64,000 bases of DNA from Cadophora sp. MPI-SDFR-AT-0126 (Eukaryota; Ascomycota; Leotiomycetes; Helotiales; Ploettnerulaceae), in the NCBI GenBank assembly GCA_020747065.1, contig JAGMVK010000009.1:62001-126000 (forward strand). The letters are read 5' to 3'. A model generated the notes under the pieces. The model made no database searches and had not been told where the DNA came from. It saw only the letters and a list, made by a program, of their open reading frames with translations. Below are positions 33,995-47,450 of the stretch, piece after piece (within the stretch, counting starts at the first letter, position 1; every line of letters starts with the position of its first letter). The position numbers and the translations under genes are program-made.

Positions 33995-36900
33995 TCATAA
34001 TCTACTTTTACGAAACCACAAACCTAGATCCCCAAAGCTTGCTGTCGCACATTATCTGTATGTGGCCATGAATGTTTTTCGAGTACTTAAAAATGACCCT
34101 CTGAACTTGTTGGGGATCTGAATACATACGATGATCTTGTTCGCCCGAATCTATGGTGTTGGATTACCACTGCAGCTTTGATAGGTCACACTTTATTCTT
34201 GAATGGTGGCGGGTAAACGCAAACGCGCCACACTTTCCGAAGAAATCTAGAATGCAATACCTGCACCAGATGCAAATGGCTTGGGGATCGCAGAGTGACC
34301 ACATAGTCATTGGTCGAATGTTGAACCATACGGTGAATCCAGACGTCCATTCCTCCACGTAAACTTAAAAGGCGGTATAATAGTATATTTCCCCCGTAGT
34401 TAAGTATCTGATCCGAATTCTTTATTTCTGAATGCACCTGTTTACAGACCTTTGGGCTTTTTGTGCACTTCCTCTGACATGGTCGAAAATTATTTATTGT
34501 ATTGAAGCATAACCGCGCGTTTGAGTTGAGAGTCTACGCCGCTTCTTGATCAAAAAACCTTGAGTATGATATTAGAGGAGACAGGCACGATTAGCAAATT
34601 TGGAGAGATCTTGGACGAGCATTTTAGGCCGTAAGATGAAGAATCTGACTCTTAATACAGCTTAGGCACCGAGGTTAACCGTCACCTTGCTTAGTAATTT
34701 CTACTCACCCTTCTTTATAGTAGAATAGATAGAAACGAACCGGCAAACGCGTCGAGGGTCTCGTCTCACTCAGCTTATACGCTTGCCTCACCTCTGTTCC
34801 GAGTCTCTTGCAAGCCGTATGAATCAAGTCCTTCATTAGGCGCACTAAACGTGATTATGTAGAACGGAATGAAGACAGGATGTAGTTGTCTACTACAGAC
34901 AACTTGGCGAGATGCTGTACGTACGTTATACTCTGGCCCTGAGTGATTTAACAGAATTGCTTGAGGCGAAGGATGATATGATGACTGTGAGGGTGCTAGA
35001 ATACGTGGGAACGTGGATGAGGATATGGAGGTCTATTTATTGTCAGCTTTGCTTTGGGTAGCGTTGGAAGTCTGAAATGAGAAACATGCCTCATATCCAC
35101 TAGTATAGGCAGCACGCTGAGGATTCATTTTTTTCTTTCTCCCACCAAAGGGAAAAGATATTGCTTCAAACTGTGCACTATTGAGTTGTCACTGAAAACG
35201 TTCAGATACATGAGTATAAAGCCACTTAGCAATCCTTTTGTGCCACTCCCAGACACCAGCAAGCCAAGTCCTTCCCATCGTCAATTGTTACCCCTTGCTA
35301 GTCTTTCTTCCCTCCCCATCTATCAGCAAGGTCTAGAAACCATCCTAGATCCTCCACTTGCTCGCTATTCTCGCCAACCAAGACGATCCTATTCTTCTTG
35401 ATGCCCATCTCTCTAGCAGTATCAAGTGCTTGTTAAACAAGTATTTCTGCGTACCCAGCACCCTGGCACTACTATCTCTCAGATTGCATCAACTCACGAA
35501 CCGTTTATGCCGGGATTGAATACGACACAACACCACTGGCATAGTGGATTTTCCACGTATGGACGTATCGACGCAGTTCGATCTGAAGAGGGCGAGGACG
35601 TCATTTTACCCTTACGCCAATTTGCCAAGTAGCTGTTCCGTTCACTGTAGAACGGTGATGGTGTATTGCTGGGATAGTTCATTGCTGGGATAGGAGAGGT
35701 AGTGTTGTTAGTTTGAGTTTGTACCCCGTATTAGCCGGAGGCAATCCTAAAAAGGTGGTGATAGGAGGACGTAAGAAGATGAAGGCTTGAACATATCCAC
35801 ATTGTCTTGGATAGGCGAGCCTTAGAAGCTCACTAAAGATCTTGAGACAATTATAAATCAAAAAGAGAGGGAGTCGGTCTTAAGACACAAGACAGGCAAC
35901 AACCATGCACGGGAAGTTCAAATACCCGTCGAGCCTACGGGGCCCAAAAAAGAAACGTGTTCTCGCCCACTTTACTCATCAGGAAAATTTCGATCGCCTC
36001 GATCAAGTGATCGCGCTCATAAACTCAGTTGGGTTGTTTCAATCTGGGGATCCCCGAAGGCCACTTTGGCGGCTGGCTTCCTCTCTCGAAAACCCCCAAA
36101 GAAGCCGCGCTAAGGAGGTTATATTGATGAATTAGGACAGAAATGTGAAATCTGCATTTTTAGTTCGAGAGTGAGAGAACGACAGCAATGAACACTACTA
36201 AATGTGACGTCGCAATACAAAGGATTGCACAGGGTAACACGGAAGAATCCATTTTGCGAATGGATAGAAAATGTGGACGGGATGGCTCTCAAAATGCGGG
36301 GAGGAGCTACTGTGGCTGTTCAGGGGGTAGCTTTGTTGCACATCGCAGGAGGGCGAAAACATGCTAAGCGAGCGGCCCGTCTGCCAAGGGTAACGCTGAT
36401 TGGCCCCAATCCATCCGTTCCTGATACACTACTGTACCCCACCAGCAGTGCCTTAACTACCCCACTACAACTGACCTCGCTGACACGAGACATATCATCT
36501 TGCGCAGGCCATGCACCGGCACTTTCTCTATCACCAGCGAGTCAGCGAATTGACTTGACTCGTAACTAAGGGATGCCACACAGCAACGATGTCACTTTGT
36601 CACCTCTCTACCGCCATTTGCTGTCCAGCACAGCCGCTGATGAGAGGATTGTGGGTGGCATCGGACACTGCTCCAAGTCCGATCCTAGACAGCAGACTCC
36701 TGACAATTAACCCCACGGGCAACGAAGTTCTCTCCACAGAAGAACCTCAGGTGCACACACATTACGAAGCTTTGTAACATAGCTATGCATGTAGTTAGTT
36801 GACGATGGGCATTTAATGTAGAGAGCTCCCGTGTATCCCAAGGACTCCTACTCCGGTACGTAAAACAAACTATCAAACCAACAACCAGTCGTCAGCCTAT

Positions 36901-37220
36901 AAACCTTGCCTGCAGGCTCTTGTACACAGTTCCTTTCCATACGGATACGGCGTCCTTAATTCTCTGCCACGTGCCTAGTGTCATGATTTTATTTATTTTC
37001 TTAACCAAGGATCACTTGACTTACTTGGTTATTATACTAAAGTCGCTTACTAAAGTCTTCTTTGCATATCTACTCGACTTAGCAGCTTACAACAGCTACT
37101 TCTACTCTCTTAAGAACTTTCTAAAGTCTTTTTAGGCTTTTATTATCCCTTTCTGGTGGTATCGTTCGGTTCTTCTTACTAAATACGAGAACTATTAACT
37201 ACTTATTTATAAGAAATATA
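33995..37220. other. Gene-poor part of island 2
   Basis: Normal composition to about 36,900, but no gene that I can support. Open frames of 60-121 residues (for example 35,905-36,135 and 36,204-36,569, plus) overlap frames on the other strand, show no domain and have no clear splice partners. Around 34,885-34,910 the sequence GTAGTTGTCTACTACAGACAAC folds on itself and resembles a retrotransposon end, but no copy is present. From 36,900 the sequence turns AT-rich. Confidence 0.4.
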
Positions 37221-37225
37221 GTCTT

Positions 37226-37673
37226 TGTAATAGTTCGATATTTACTCGTTGTAAATACAGAGGCTAGAGTTAATATCTGATAATTAAGAAGTAAGTGTAT
37301 TACGTAGATAGTTGAAGATAGTTACTAGTATTAAGTGAGAATACTATTTAAGTTAAGTATAAAACTCTTACTTAATAATAGATATATTAGTCTTTTATAA
37401 AACTTTTATTTTTCTTAGATCTCCTTAGATCTTTAGATCCTAAGGATTTAATAAGATCCCTAGATCTATTATATAACTTAGCTATAGAGACTTACGACTT
37501 ATTCGCTATATTATATAATATTACTATAATAAAATACTACGAGCTATATATTTCCTAGACCCTTATTAGTTCCTAGAAGCTCTACTCCTAGGAGCCGCCC
37601 GGCTCTTAGGAGTACGCCTACTCTAAGGATATCCTCTCCTAGGCCCTAGTGGCTCCCCGAAGCGTTCGTAATA
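37226..37673. mobile_element. Solo LTR (family A) with perfect target duplication
   Basis: 448 bp, starting TGTAATAGTTCGATATTTAC and ending GTTCGTAATA. The same five bases GTCTT lie immediately before (37221-37225) and after (37674-37678). It is one of three family A copies, the others being 58,010-58,461 and 63,249-63,695. The C-to-T change in the last TAATA (TAACA in the other copies) fits RIP. It appears to have inserted near the 5' end of a transposase gene. Confidence 0.85.
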
Positions 37674-37849
37674 GTCTTATAGTTAAAGTAGCACTAAATT
37701 ATAATAAGATAATAAATTTAAAAGTAATAAAAGTTGTTTATAAAACAAAATACAACTTCTTAAAGGCAAAGCTTTACGATTCTTTCGATTTGAGGCTATC
37801 TTATATACTAGACACTTTTTATAGCTTAAATAATACGGCCAACGACTGA
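37674..37849 (+). pseudogene. N-terminal remnant of a Fot/Pogo-type transposase (helix-turn-helix)
   Basis: Just right of the solo LTR the plus frame reads 'SLIVKVALNYNKIINLKVIK' and then 'YKTKYNFLKAKL' and 'YSLNNTAND'. This is the spacing of the psq/CENP-B-like helix-turn-helix that opens fungal Pogo-family transposases (a start like '..LIxxALxxYxxxxxxSxxxAAxxYxVxxSTLxxRLxG'). Nothing of the DDE domain follows in frame. The upstream part of an apparent open frame from 37,649 belongs to the LTR. Confidence 0.4.
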
Positions 37850-38159
37850 TAGAGACGAGCTATTACACTCTTTTACACTTAAGGTACGATCTTTTCGTAT
37901 AAACCTTACGTGTAATAATATATTAACCTTTTTGTAAAACAAATAGAAATAATAGCTAAGAGTAGAGAGTAAACAAATATAACTATCTAATCATATAAAT
38001 ATACATTTAATATAATTAGCGAAGTGTTTTACAATCGCAAAAATAGATTGAGATTCCTTCGGAATAAAACCGGTTATAACAACTAGAGACAGCGAATAAA
38101 TGTTCTTTTAAGACCTATAATAGCTATTAGATATACTTTAAGAGCTTTAAAAATCTTAG
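37850..38159. other. AT-rich stretch upstream of the P450 remnant
   Basis: Decayed sequence. It may contain the N-terminal half of the P450, but I could not read any convincing segment. Confidence 0.35.
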
Positions 38160-38984
38160 TTTCTTCTTAAACATATTATATCCCGAGACTCGACATAATA
38201 TAATAAGTTTCTTTGAGATAGTTAAGTAATCTAAAGAGGCTTTATAATAACGACTAATCGATATCAAATCAGGTTTATTAGAAAAAAACGACGATATACT
38301 TAATAAGCTCGTAAGAGTAACTTAGGATTCGAATAATAAATATTCGTTCGACTTAGAAGATATAAGTATAAAGATCTTCTTTATTATCTTCACTAAATCG
38401 AATACTAAGGCGATTGCCTTAATCGTTATCTTTTACTACGTATATCGAGATTAGAGATACTAGCTAAGTTAAGACAAGAGATCGATAATACTCTTACGAA
38501 CGACAGTCTCTCTTTCTCTATCGACTTTAACGATATAAACAAGCTTTCTTACTTACGAGCTATAGTAAATAAGGTATTTCGTATTTACTTATTAACAAGT
38601 ATAAGTTTCTCACGAGTAGTAGCTAAAGGAGGCGCCGAGATCTATAGTATATTTATCTTAAGAAAAACTATAGTTATTATAAACGCAATTATAATTTAGT
38701 TCAACAAAAAGATATTTAATAAAAAAATAAATAAGTTTAACTTAAAGCGCTAGTTAAGCTCTAATGAGCGCGTAGTAACTAAGAGAGAGCGACACTTGTC
38801 TTAATTTAGTTATAATAAGAGAGTATACCTAAGAAAATATATCACTTATACCGAAATATTTAAATTAATCCCGACTTTACTTCGAAAATTCGACTTCGAG
38901 TTATCGAATATAAAGTGGACTATTGCGCAGAAGTAGATATAATATCAGAAGAACGTCTATATAAACGTTAAAAAGAAGAATTAA
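38160..38984 (+). pseudogene. RIP-killed cytochrome P450 (C-terminal half, pisatin demethylase/benzoate hydroxylase-like)
   Basis: Haem-thiolate monooxygenase remnant embedded in transposon-like AT-rich DNA. About 38,385-38,415: I-helix region 'FFIIFTKSNTKAIAL', where P450s have A-G-x-D-T-T. 38,571-38,582: 'NKVFRIY' at the place of the E-x-x-R motif, Glu replaced by Lys. About 38,610-38,680: 'VAKGGAEIYSIFI' ahead of a beta-strand region. 38,805-38,834: 'FSYNKRVYLR' aligns to F-x-x-G-x-R-x-C-x-G with exact spacing; G, C and G appear as N, Y and R, each explained by G-to-A changes. Then 'YTEIFKLIPTLLRKFDFEL' (to about 38,900) and an end near 38,984. Several TAA or TAG codons replace likely CAA, CAG or TGG, and there is a one-base frame break near 38,450. 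The haem cysteine is lost, so it is dead. Confidence 0.75.
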
Positions 38985-39039
38985 GAGACCAAGACTAATT
39001 AATTGATTTAAGTCAGTTTGGTTTAGATGGTTCGTTTTA

Positions 39040-39960
39040 GTTATTTAGCGTTTGATAGTCTTATTAATAACTATTCTATTCTAGTAAATTAAAGTCTTTA
39101 CTATATAGGTCTAAGAATCATCCTATAGCTAAAAGAGATCTTCTAGTGCCTTAATAATATCCTTTAAAGCTTACATTATTATAAAGTCTTTATAAGCATT
39201 ATAGATACGAATTATCGCCTCTCACAACTCTGTTAAGATAGCTAAGAACTAACAAAATAATAGAGTAATTAGATTTCTATCTTTTACCTTCATTTATCCT
39301 TTTAAAGTTCTAAATTCACTATACCATTATAATTGTAGTGTTTGATACGACTTAGCTATTCGCATACGATTCTATTTATAATTCTTTCGAAAATAATCAG
39401 AAAGATATTATAACGAACTCTATTCAAAAAAGTGATTTAGGACCTTACAACGTTATACACGAAAATAAACCAATAAACTCTATTAATACAGAAGCGAGTT
39501 CTGAGATTAAAAAGAAGTTATATAAACTTACCTTTAGTTTAATATATCCACTATCAATATTACTAGAAGCGCCTTCGGCCTAACCCTAAGCGCGTGCCTT
39601 AAATAAGACGTTGTTATTATCGAGAATTACTAGTTAATCTATATATAATAAGCGAAGTACTTTTACGCATAAGAATAGTCGGCGCACTTATCTCGACTCT
39701 CGGCCTAATATTTACTTAATCCTAATTTTATTCGATTAGCTTATAGTCTAGCCTTGTGAAGAGCTAACTATTCCTGCCGCTAAAGAGTCAACTCGATCTT
39801 AGAGGCCCTAGTCGAGATCTTTGAATATAAAGCGATTTGCTTCTTAAAAGAAAAAAGATTTCTATCTATTCACGATTACTATTAAGAGTACGCTTATAAT
39901 CTAAAGTAGTAAATCAGAATAATTCACTTTTCAAGCAGGTTTTCAATATATCTTCAGCTC
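39040..39960 (-). pseudogene. RIP-decayed unidentified gene, minus strand
   Basis: On the minus strand, frames become long and sensible if stop codons are taken as mutated CAA, CAG or TGG. From about 39,860 to 39,560: 'FKKQIALYSKISTRASKIEL' and 'LGLSKY*AESRDKCADYSYA'. From about 39,290 to 39,050: 'FLAILTEL*EAIIRIYNAYK' and 'ALKDIIKALEDLF'. A GTAAGT-to-CTCAG segment between about 39,537 and 39,505 could be a short intron. The sequence looks helical and charged. I do not recognise the family. It ends tail-to-tail with the P450 remnant, so it could be another lost gene of the same locus or transposon cargo. Confidence 0.35.
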
Positions 39961-41640
39961 TTACTACTATATTTTTATCTGCTCTAATTTAATATTTAGA
40001 ACAAGGTGATCGCGAGTCTAAGTATTTTCCAACTATCACTAGAGTTAGGTGAACGAATTAAACGATTAAGTTTAATAATTTAAAGAGTATTTTATTTAAA
40101 AAGTAATAGATTTAATAGAGGAAATGTAAATAAAATAAATCTTATACTTTTAAGAGTAGTTATTACAAAACGAAGTAAGTAAAAAGCAAATTACTTTAAG
40201 TATATATATAATATTTATCGAAGGGAATTAAGCGACTTAAGTATAATCCGTGAAAGCCTACTTGTTAAAACTAGACTATTCTCGTTTATAAATCAACTTT
40301 ATCGTTTATAACTATTGTAAGCTATTTTAAAATCGAATAATTCGGTCTTACGTATAAAATCTCGGTTCCTTTAAGCTCTTATTACAACTTATTTATTATT
40401 TTAATCCTTAGTCTTCTTCGACTTTACTAATAATTAAGAAATCGACTTATAATTAGTTTAATCTTATTTGAAAGCTAATCTATAATACTTATCTCGTGAA
40501 GCTTACGAATATTTCTACGAAGCTAAGCTTAAATCAACCTTCCTTTTATAAAATTAAGACTTTAAGGTGTAAATTATACTAGGCCAATTCTCGTAGCGAT
40601 TATAGTCTTACTAAAGCAGCGCTCTAGAGCTAAACTATCCTCGAAACAGCTTTTAAATACTAAATCTATTATTCTAATACATAATAATAATCGATCGAGC
40701 TTCTTTTAAAGTCGTATAATATACCTTTATACTATCTTCTACGTTAGCCTACTTGTTTATAACTTATTTTCTTACTACCGACGTTTCGTATTAAGTTTAT
40801 AAGATAACTTAATAAAAGCTTTAATAATTCCATTATTATATAAGTCGCTACTTACTACGATTATATTAAACAAAAACCGATCTTACTTGTTATAAACTAG
40901 TTTAAATTAAGACATTAACGTATATAGTTATCTTTATCGTCTTAAGAAAGCTCGCCGAAATCCTTTTCGTTATAGATTAGCTTAAATCTAAGTATATAGC
41001 GTATATCGTCTTCTCCGCGGTATAAAAGAGCTTACTTAAATCTTTCCCTTAATAAGTAATACTACGGCGTAGCTAGGTACAATCTAGCTATATTATTATA
41101 AGACATTACTTTCGTTAGCTAATTTATATCGTATAAAAGAAGTACTAAGTATAGGCTTTTATTATTATATTCACCGAGAGACTATTATCGTAAGGATTAC
41201 AATAGTGCGATTATAAAAAGAGGAATATAAGCTAAGCTTATTTTCGTACCTTAGTTCATATAATACCTTTGAAAGAAATAATTACTATCGCGATAGTTAA
41301 GAAGATCGAATTTAAAGTAGTAGATCGAGAGTTTTAGCTTTAAATTAAATATATTATTAAGGCTTTTAATTATAGCAAAGCCATCGAACTAGCTATTATA
41401 ACCCTCGATATAGCTGCGATACCGCGTCTTATTGCGCGGCCTTATATAAGTAATACCTTACTTAGAGAAAGTATCTAGTAGCGTTATATAATAGATAGTA
41501 TACTCGTAAGAAGTACTAAACATTAACTCTTAGAACTTATAATATTATTTATTTAGTTCTTTAGTCTTTTAATACCTTACAAAATCGTCGATCGATTACT
41601 ATTAATATTACGAACTATAACGATGATTAAGCCATATATC
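39961..41640. other. AT-rich block with a possible decayed plus-strand gene
   Basis: Most cannot be read. Between about 41,200 and 41,510 the plus strand gives 'KEIITIAIVKKIEFKVVDRE' and 'NYSKAIELAIITLDIAAIPR' with stops only at likely CAA/CAG/TGG positions. This suggests a real coding origin, but the family is unknown to me. Confidence 0.3.
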
Positions 41641-44600
41641 ACGTGATATATATCGTATCCTACGAATTATTAGAGGAATCGCGAAGCGAGGCCTTAGGCT
41701 CGATCAGGACTAGCCTTATTAAGTACATATATCTACTTAGATATTAAGTAATATTCTATTTCTTCTTTTCTTTTTTCCTTAGTTTAGAATTCTTAAATAT
41801 ATAATATTATTTTAGCTAACCTTACTATACTAATAAGAACTTTATAATATAATTCTAAACTTAACTTAATCCTTATAACTTATAAAAGTAATTAAGATAT
41901 CTATAGTAATAATATAATTAATAAGAACTAATCCCTTTCTTCTTAAAACAAGAAAACTCTTATCTGTCTTTTTATAAATAGTTCGATAGAAGCTAGCCCT
42001 TCTAACTCTAACCTCTTTATAGCTAGTTATACCTTACGCTACTTGAATACTTATAATCCTTAAATAGAAACTCAAGTCTAGAATAAGTCTAACAATAATA
42101 ATAGCGAGTATTAGAATATATCTTTTACTACTAATAATACTATAAGAAGAACTACTCTTTATATCTTAGTAACTTTATAGCTTTACTCTTAAAAGAAATT
42201 AGAATTCTTAATTAAGTAAGCTATACTTAAGCTCGTAGAGGAAAAGAAGTATTAGAAGGCAATTAGTAAAGAAAAGAAAATAGCTAATTTAACTCTCTAA
42301 TCTCTCTTAGTAATACCCTTAATTAAATAGCTAAAATAATTACGAAACTTCGAACCTTAGATTTGCTTCTTAGAGAATACTACTTACTATACTACTATTG
42401 TACTAAGTATACTCTTAGTATATTTACTTGAGTAAGAAGTCTATTCCTTTACTTATAACTCAGTCGACCTTCTCTCTTAAACCTTAGTATCACTATACTT
42501 AGAAGCTTATCACTAAGACTCTTATAGCCTAAAGATAATTAGTCTCTCGAACACCTTAGCTAAATAATAGTACCTCTCCTACATTTAAGTACTAGAGATA
42601 TACTATAGAAGATAAGCTATTCTCTAACTATAACTACTTCTCTTCTAAAGAAATAAAGATAATATATATCTTTAGCTATACTAAAGAAGAGGCTACTTAT
42701 TACTTAGACTTAGTATATTATAGTAGAATAGTATATAATCTATTAATAGCTAATGAACTTATTACTTACTTAGCTAATATCTATAATAACTCTAATAAAG
42801 TATAAGATACTTACTATATCTTTTAAATCCTTTATATAAGTAAGATAAAGATATTTACTTAGTTTTAAATAAATTTCTTATACTTTACTAACGCTAGATA
42901 GACCTTAAAGTATAAGTAAATAAAGAAGCTCTTTAAGAAGATCTTACTTAGCTTAGCTTATTAGATTATTCTAACTTAATATACTTATCTAAACTTCTTA
43001 ATTCTTTACTACGCGCTAATCTATACTAATAATAATAATCGTAATCTCTGCTAGATAATAAACTACTATTAATTAGTCTCGGGAATAACTAAAATACTTG
43101 CGAGGTATATAGCTTTCTTAATTCTTAATAAAGTAGTACTATATATCAGATACTAAGCTTATTCTGAAGACACTTCTAGTTCTACTCTTACTTATCTTAT
43201 CTAAAAAAGTTATTCTATCTTATCCCTTTTATTTAGACCTAGTCCTTTTTTCTAAGAAAACTTATTATAATTATAGAAAGAAAAGCTATTTCCGCTAGAA
43301 CTACTTAAATCTTACTAACTTAACTCTTAGCGCTTTAAAGTAAGAATTACTTAGATAAAGATTAATTCTACTATTCTAGCTAGATTAGATAAATAAAATA
43401 AGGATTTAGAGAAAGAGAATAAATAATTAGAAAATAAGTTAGTCTAAGAAAAGACTTCCTCTTAAGCTCTATAGTTAATTATACTTATATTAACTTAAAT
43501 TAGCTCTTAAGTAAATTGTATTTAAAGATTTCTATTATACTTTTATATAATATAATTAGTTTTTATATATCTATATTACTTAATTCTAAAGTAAACTATT
43601 ATACTATAATTAATACTTCTTTCGCCTACTTCTTTAGAAAATACCTCGAACTCTCTATCTTCTCTCTCTCTCGCTTAATTAAAGTAACTAGGTTTAATAG
43701 AAATAATACTTACTCTACTACTAAGTATATTATACTAAACACTAATATTAAAGAAAAATACTTCTACTAAATACTCTTTATACTCTTGAACCTTAGTAGC
43801 TATAATATTATTCTTAGCTATACTTAGTTTACTATATATAATATTAGTATTAATTATTAAGAAAAAGAAGTTCTTTAGTTTCTAAGAGAGTATTATACTT
43901 ATAATTTCTATAATATTTATATTATAAACTATTTTACCCTTTAACTATCTCTCTTAAACTTTATCTACTAGTAAGATATAAACTAAAGAGATACTCTAAT
44001 ATAAGACTTACTCTTTTATTAAATCTATAATCTAGAATATAAACCTCCTCTAGTTATAGAAATAACTCTAACTCTCTACTTTATCTCTACTCTTAAGAAG
44101 AGGCTTAACTTATTATAATTAGAATAAGAAGTAATATAGAAAGCACTTTAGAATCTAGACTAAGAAAATACTTAAATTACTCTGTAAATTATCTTACCTC
44201 CCTTAAATATTAGTACTATAAGTATTTTCGCCTTCTATATAATACTTTAGAATACAGAGAATAAGATATTTATTACTAGTCTCTATAAGATAGATTATTT
44301 AATTACCTTTTTATAAGATTAAGATTATATAGTATAGGTACTTCTTAGTATAATAGATAAGAAACTAGCTACGCCTTCTGAATTACTACTAGAGTATACT
44401 AATAAATTCTCTTATATATTTTCGAAATCTACCTTAGATAAGCTACTACTTTACTAACTTATAGACTATAAGATTAAGCTTAACTAAAAACTCAATCTTA
44501 AGTATAGCTTACTTTATAATATATCTATAATAGAACTAGAAGCTTAGAAGAAATATCTCCTAAATAACTTTACTAAGGGATTTATTAAGCTTAGTTAAGT

Positions 44601-47450
44601 CCTCTTCTTATCTCTTATCTTATTTATTAAGAAAGCTAATAGAGCTCTTTAGTTTTATATTAATTTTTAGAAATTAAACTCTTTTATAAAGAAAGATTAA
44701 TACCTACTCTCTCTTATTAATAAAATACTCGAATAGATCTTTAAAGTTAAGCTCTTTATAAAGCTAGATATCTATTAAGTATTCTATTATATTTAAATAG
44801 ATCTATATAGTAAAAAGCTTACTATCTTCTGAATATAGTATAGCTTCTATAAGTACAAGGTATTACTCTTTAATCTAACTAATAAGCCTACTACTTTCTA
44901 GTGATATATAAATAATATACTTTTTAATTACTTAAATAACTTCTATATAGCTTACTTAAATAATATTTTTATTTACTCTAATATAATATAAGAATATTAG
45001 GAATATATCTAGAAAGTATTATATTAACTTAGTAATATAAGACTTTAAGCTAATCTTAAGAAATATGAATTCAGAGTTATAAGTACTAAGTATCTTAGCT
45101 TTATTATTAGTACTAAAAGAATCTTCTCGGATTTAGATAAAGTATTAGTAGTTTAGTATTAGAAAGAGCTTACTACTACTAAGAAAGTCTAATTATTCCT
45201 TAGATTCTATAACTTCTACTAACGCTTTATCTCTACTTATAATCGCTTAACTTACTCTTTAAATTAGCTTACTCTTAAGAACTATATATAAGATTAGAAT
45301 AACACTTACTAAGCTATATTCTAATAACTTAAGGATAAGCTTACTAAGAGTATTAAGATAATATACTTCTACTCTAAATATCCTACGAAAGTTAATACTA
45401 ATATATCAGATAATATAATAGCTAAAGCCTTATCTTAACTATAACTAGATAAACTATAGTAACTTATAGTATTTTTCTCTAAGATAATAATACTTATAGA
45501 GTATAATTACGAGATTTATAATAAAGAAATACTTACTATTATCTGATACCTTTAAGCTTAGAGAGTCTACTTAATTAGTATTATAAAGAAGTTCTTAGTT
45601 TACTTAGATTATAAAGCGTCAGAATACTTTATAACTACTAAGAAATTAATTACTTAATAAGTCAATAAGCTAAGTTTCTCTTGAAGTTTAACTTTCAATT
45701 AGCTTACAACTAGGAAAAGATAATATAATAGCTAATATTCTTAATTAATAAGAATATTAAGTCGAGAGTTAAAATAAAAGTAAGGAGGTAAACTATTATT
45801 AGATCTTTCTCTCTAAGGAATAAGTAGACTCTTATATCTTAGAAGAAAGCTCTAATCGCCTTAAATTAGATAACGTACTTCTATTTATAAGAGAATATAT
45901 CTTAGCTAATAAGATAGTTATAGACTAAGCTTAAATCGCACTTATCGTAATAAATAATACTCTAATATAAGCTAACGAGAACTTATTAATAGACTATATC
46001 TTAGAAGCTAATTAGCGTATAGCTTTCTTAGAGTCTTTATAAGCTTAACCTATATCTAATACCCTTAGATAATTTTAAATAGATAATAGATTACTACTTT
46101 TCTAAAGATAACTAGTAGTACTTATAGTAGATAACTTACTTATAGAACTTATATAAAAAGCTTATAATATAATATAGACTACTTACCTTAGTAATAAGAA
46201 AATATATAGCTTTTTTATAGATTATCATTACTAAGCTACTTTATAAACTAATATATTACACTATATCTGTAATTACTACTTCTACTAATAGAATTATATT
46301 CCTTAGAATAAGATACTAAGCTTACTATACCTCTTACTTATACTTACTAGAGCTTAGAAAGATTATATTATAGACTTTAAAGACTTTAATATAAGAAAGT
46401 AAAGTTACGAAAAGATCTAGATTATAATAGATCGCCTTACGAAAAGAGCTATTAGTATCTCTTATAAGAAGGACATAAACTTAAAAGACTTAGCTTATAT
46501 ATTCCTTACTTATTTCATTTAGTATTATAGTTTCTTTAATTTAATTATCTTAGATAAAGGTTTATAGTTCATAAATAACTTCTAGAAAAATATTTATAAG
46601 ATTACCTAAGTAAAGATTAAGTTATCTATAGCTTACTACGCTCTTACTAATAGATAAACTAAGATTATAAACTAATATATCAACTAGTAGTTACAATTCT
46701 TTATTAATTACGATTAGAATAATTAAAAGGATCTTATACTCTTAGTAGACTACGCTTAGTTAGTCTTACCTTACTTATCTATTAGGTTTTTACTTTATAA
46801 GCTAACTTATATATACCTCTTATAGATTACCTTCAATTAGTAAGTAAAGACATATGAATCTACTAAGTCTTAATTAAATATATAAGAGGCTTAAGACTTA
46901 ATAAAGAAAGTCGAAGTAAGAATATAACTCGTAAGGAATAATATAAGTAAGTTATAGGAAAAGATAACTACTAATTTTAATTACTACTATTACGAAGTAG
47001 ACTTTAATATTAGAGATTTCGTATAGATTACTACTAAGAACTAGAAGACTATAGACTCTTAGACTTAAGCTTACTATAGAAGTATATTGAACGCGCTTTA
47101 TTAGAAGTTATATCTAGTCTAGTATATACTTAGTAAGTATACTATATATATATAATATACTCTCAGACTCTCTCTTAAGAAGGTAACGCTCTTTTAAATA
47201 TATCTTTTTATACTATACTTTTACCTTAATCAGAAGATCTTATCTCTTTAATCTAGCCTACTCGTACTACTATACGATAATAAAGAAATAATTAAGTAAC
47301 TTTTATATTATATAAATAGTTTTATTTTATAAATATAAATAGCTTAAGCTAGAGATTTTCTTACAAATCTCTTTCTTCCTTATAAATAATCATATTCCCT
47401 AAGTCGTATTCGACCTTATTCGTACTCTTGTCTCGTTACACTATACCTTT
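41641..47450 (+). mobile_element. RIP-damaged Ty3/Gypsy retrotransposon A
   Basis: Plus-strand pol landmarks in order. About 43,560-43,720: retropepsin region 'LLNSKVNYYTIINTSFAYFF' then 'LIKVTRFNRNNTYSTTKYII'. About 44,620-45,250: reverse transcriptase, 'FYINF*KLNSFIKKD*YLL', 'VLLFNLTNKPTTF', and the active site 'AYLNNIFIYS' (44,951-44,980), where Ty3/Gypsy has Y-x-D-D; both Asp appear as Asn. About 45,490-45,640: RNase H-like 'IITLIEYNYEIYNKEILTII'. About 46,220-47,050: integrase-like zinc and core region. Stops are dense and mostly at RIP-type positions. I could not identify a matched LTR pair, so the ends are rough. Confidence 0.75.

Noticed and set aside
34153..36777. Several 60-121-residue frames in island 2
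   Set aside because: Overlapping frames on both strands, no domain and no conserved splice pattern; I cannot support any as a gene.
37649..37849. Open frame beginning 'MAPRSVRN'
   Set aside because: Its first 25 bases are the end of the solo LTR and it lacks an ATG; only the part after 37,674 is kept, as a transposase remnant.
43516..43770. 84-residue frame as a small gene
   Set aside because: It is the protease region of Gypsy A that by chance has no stop.
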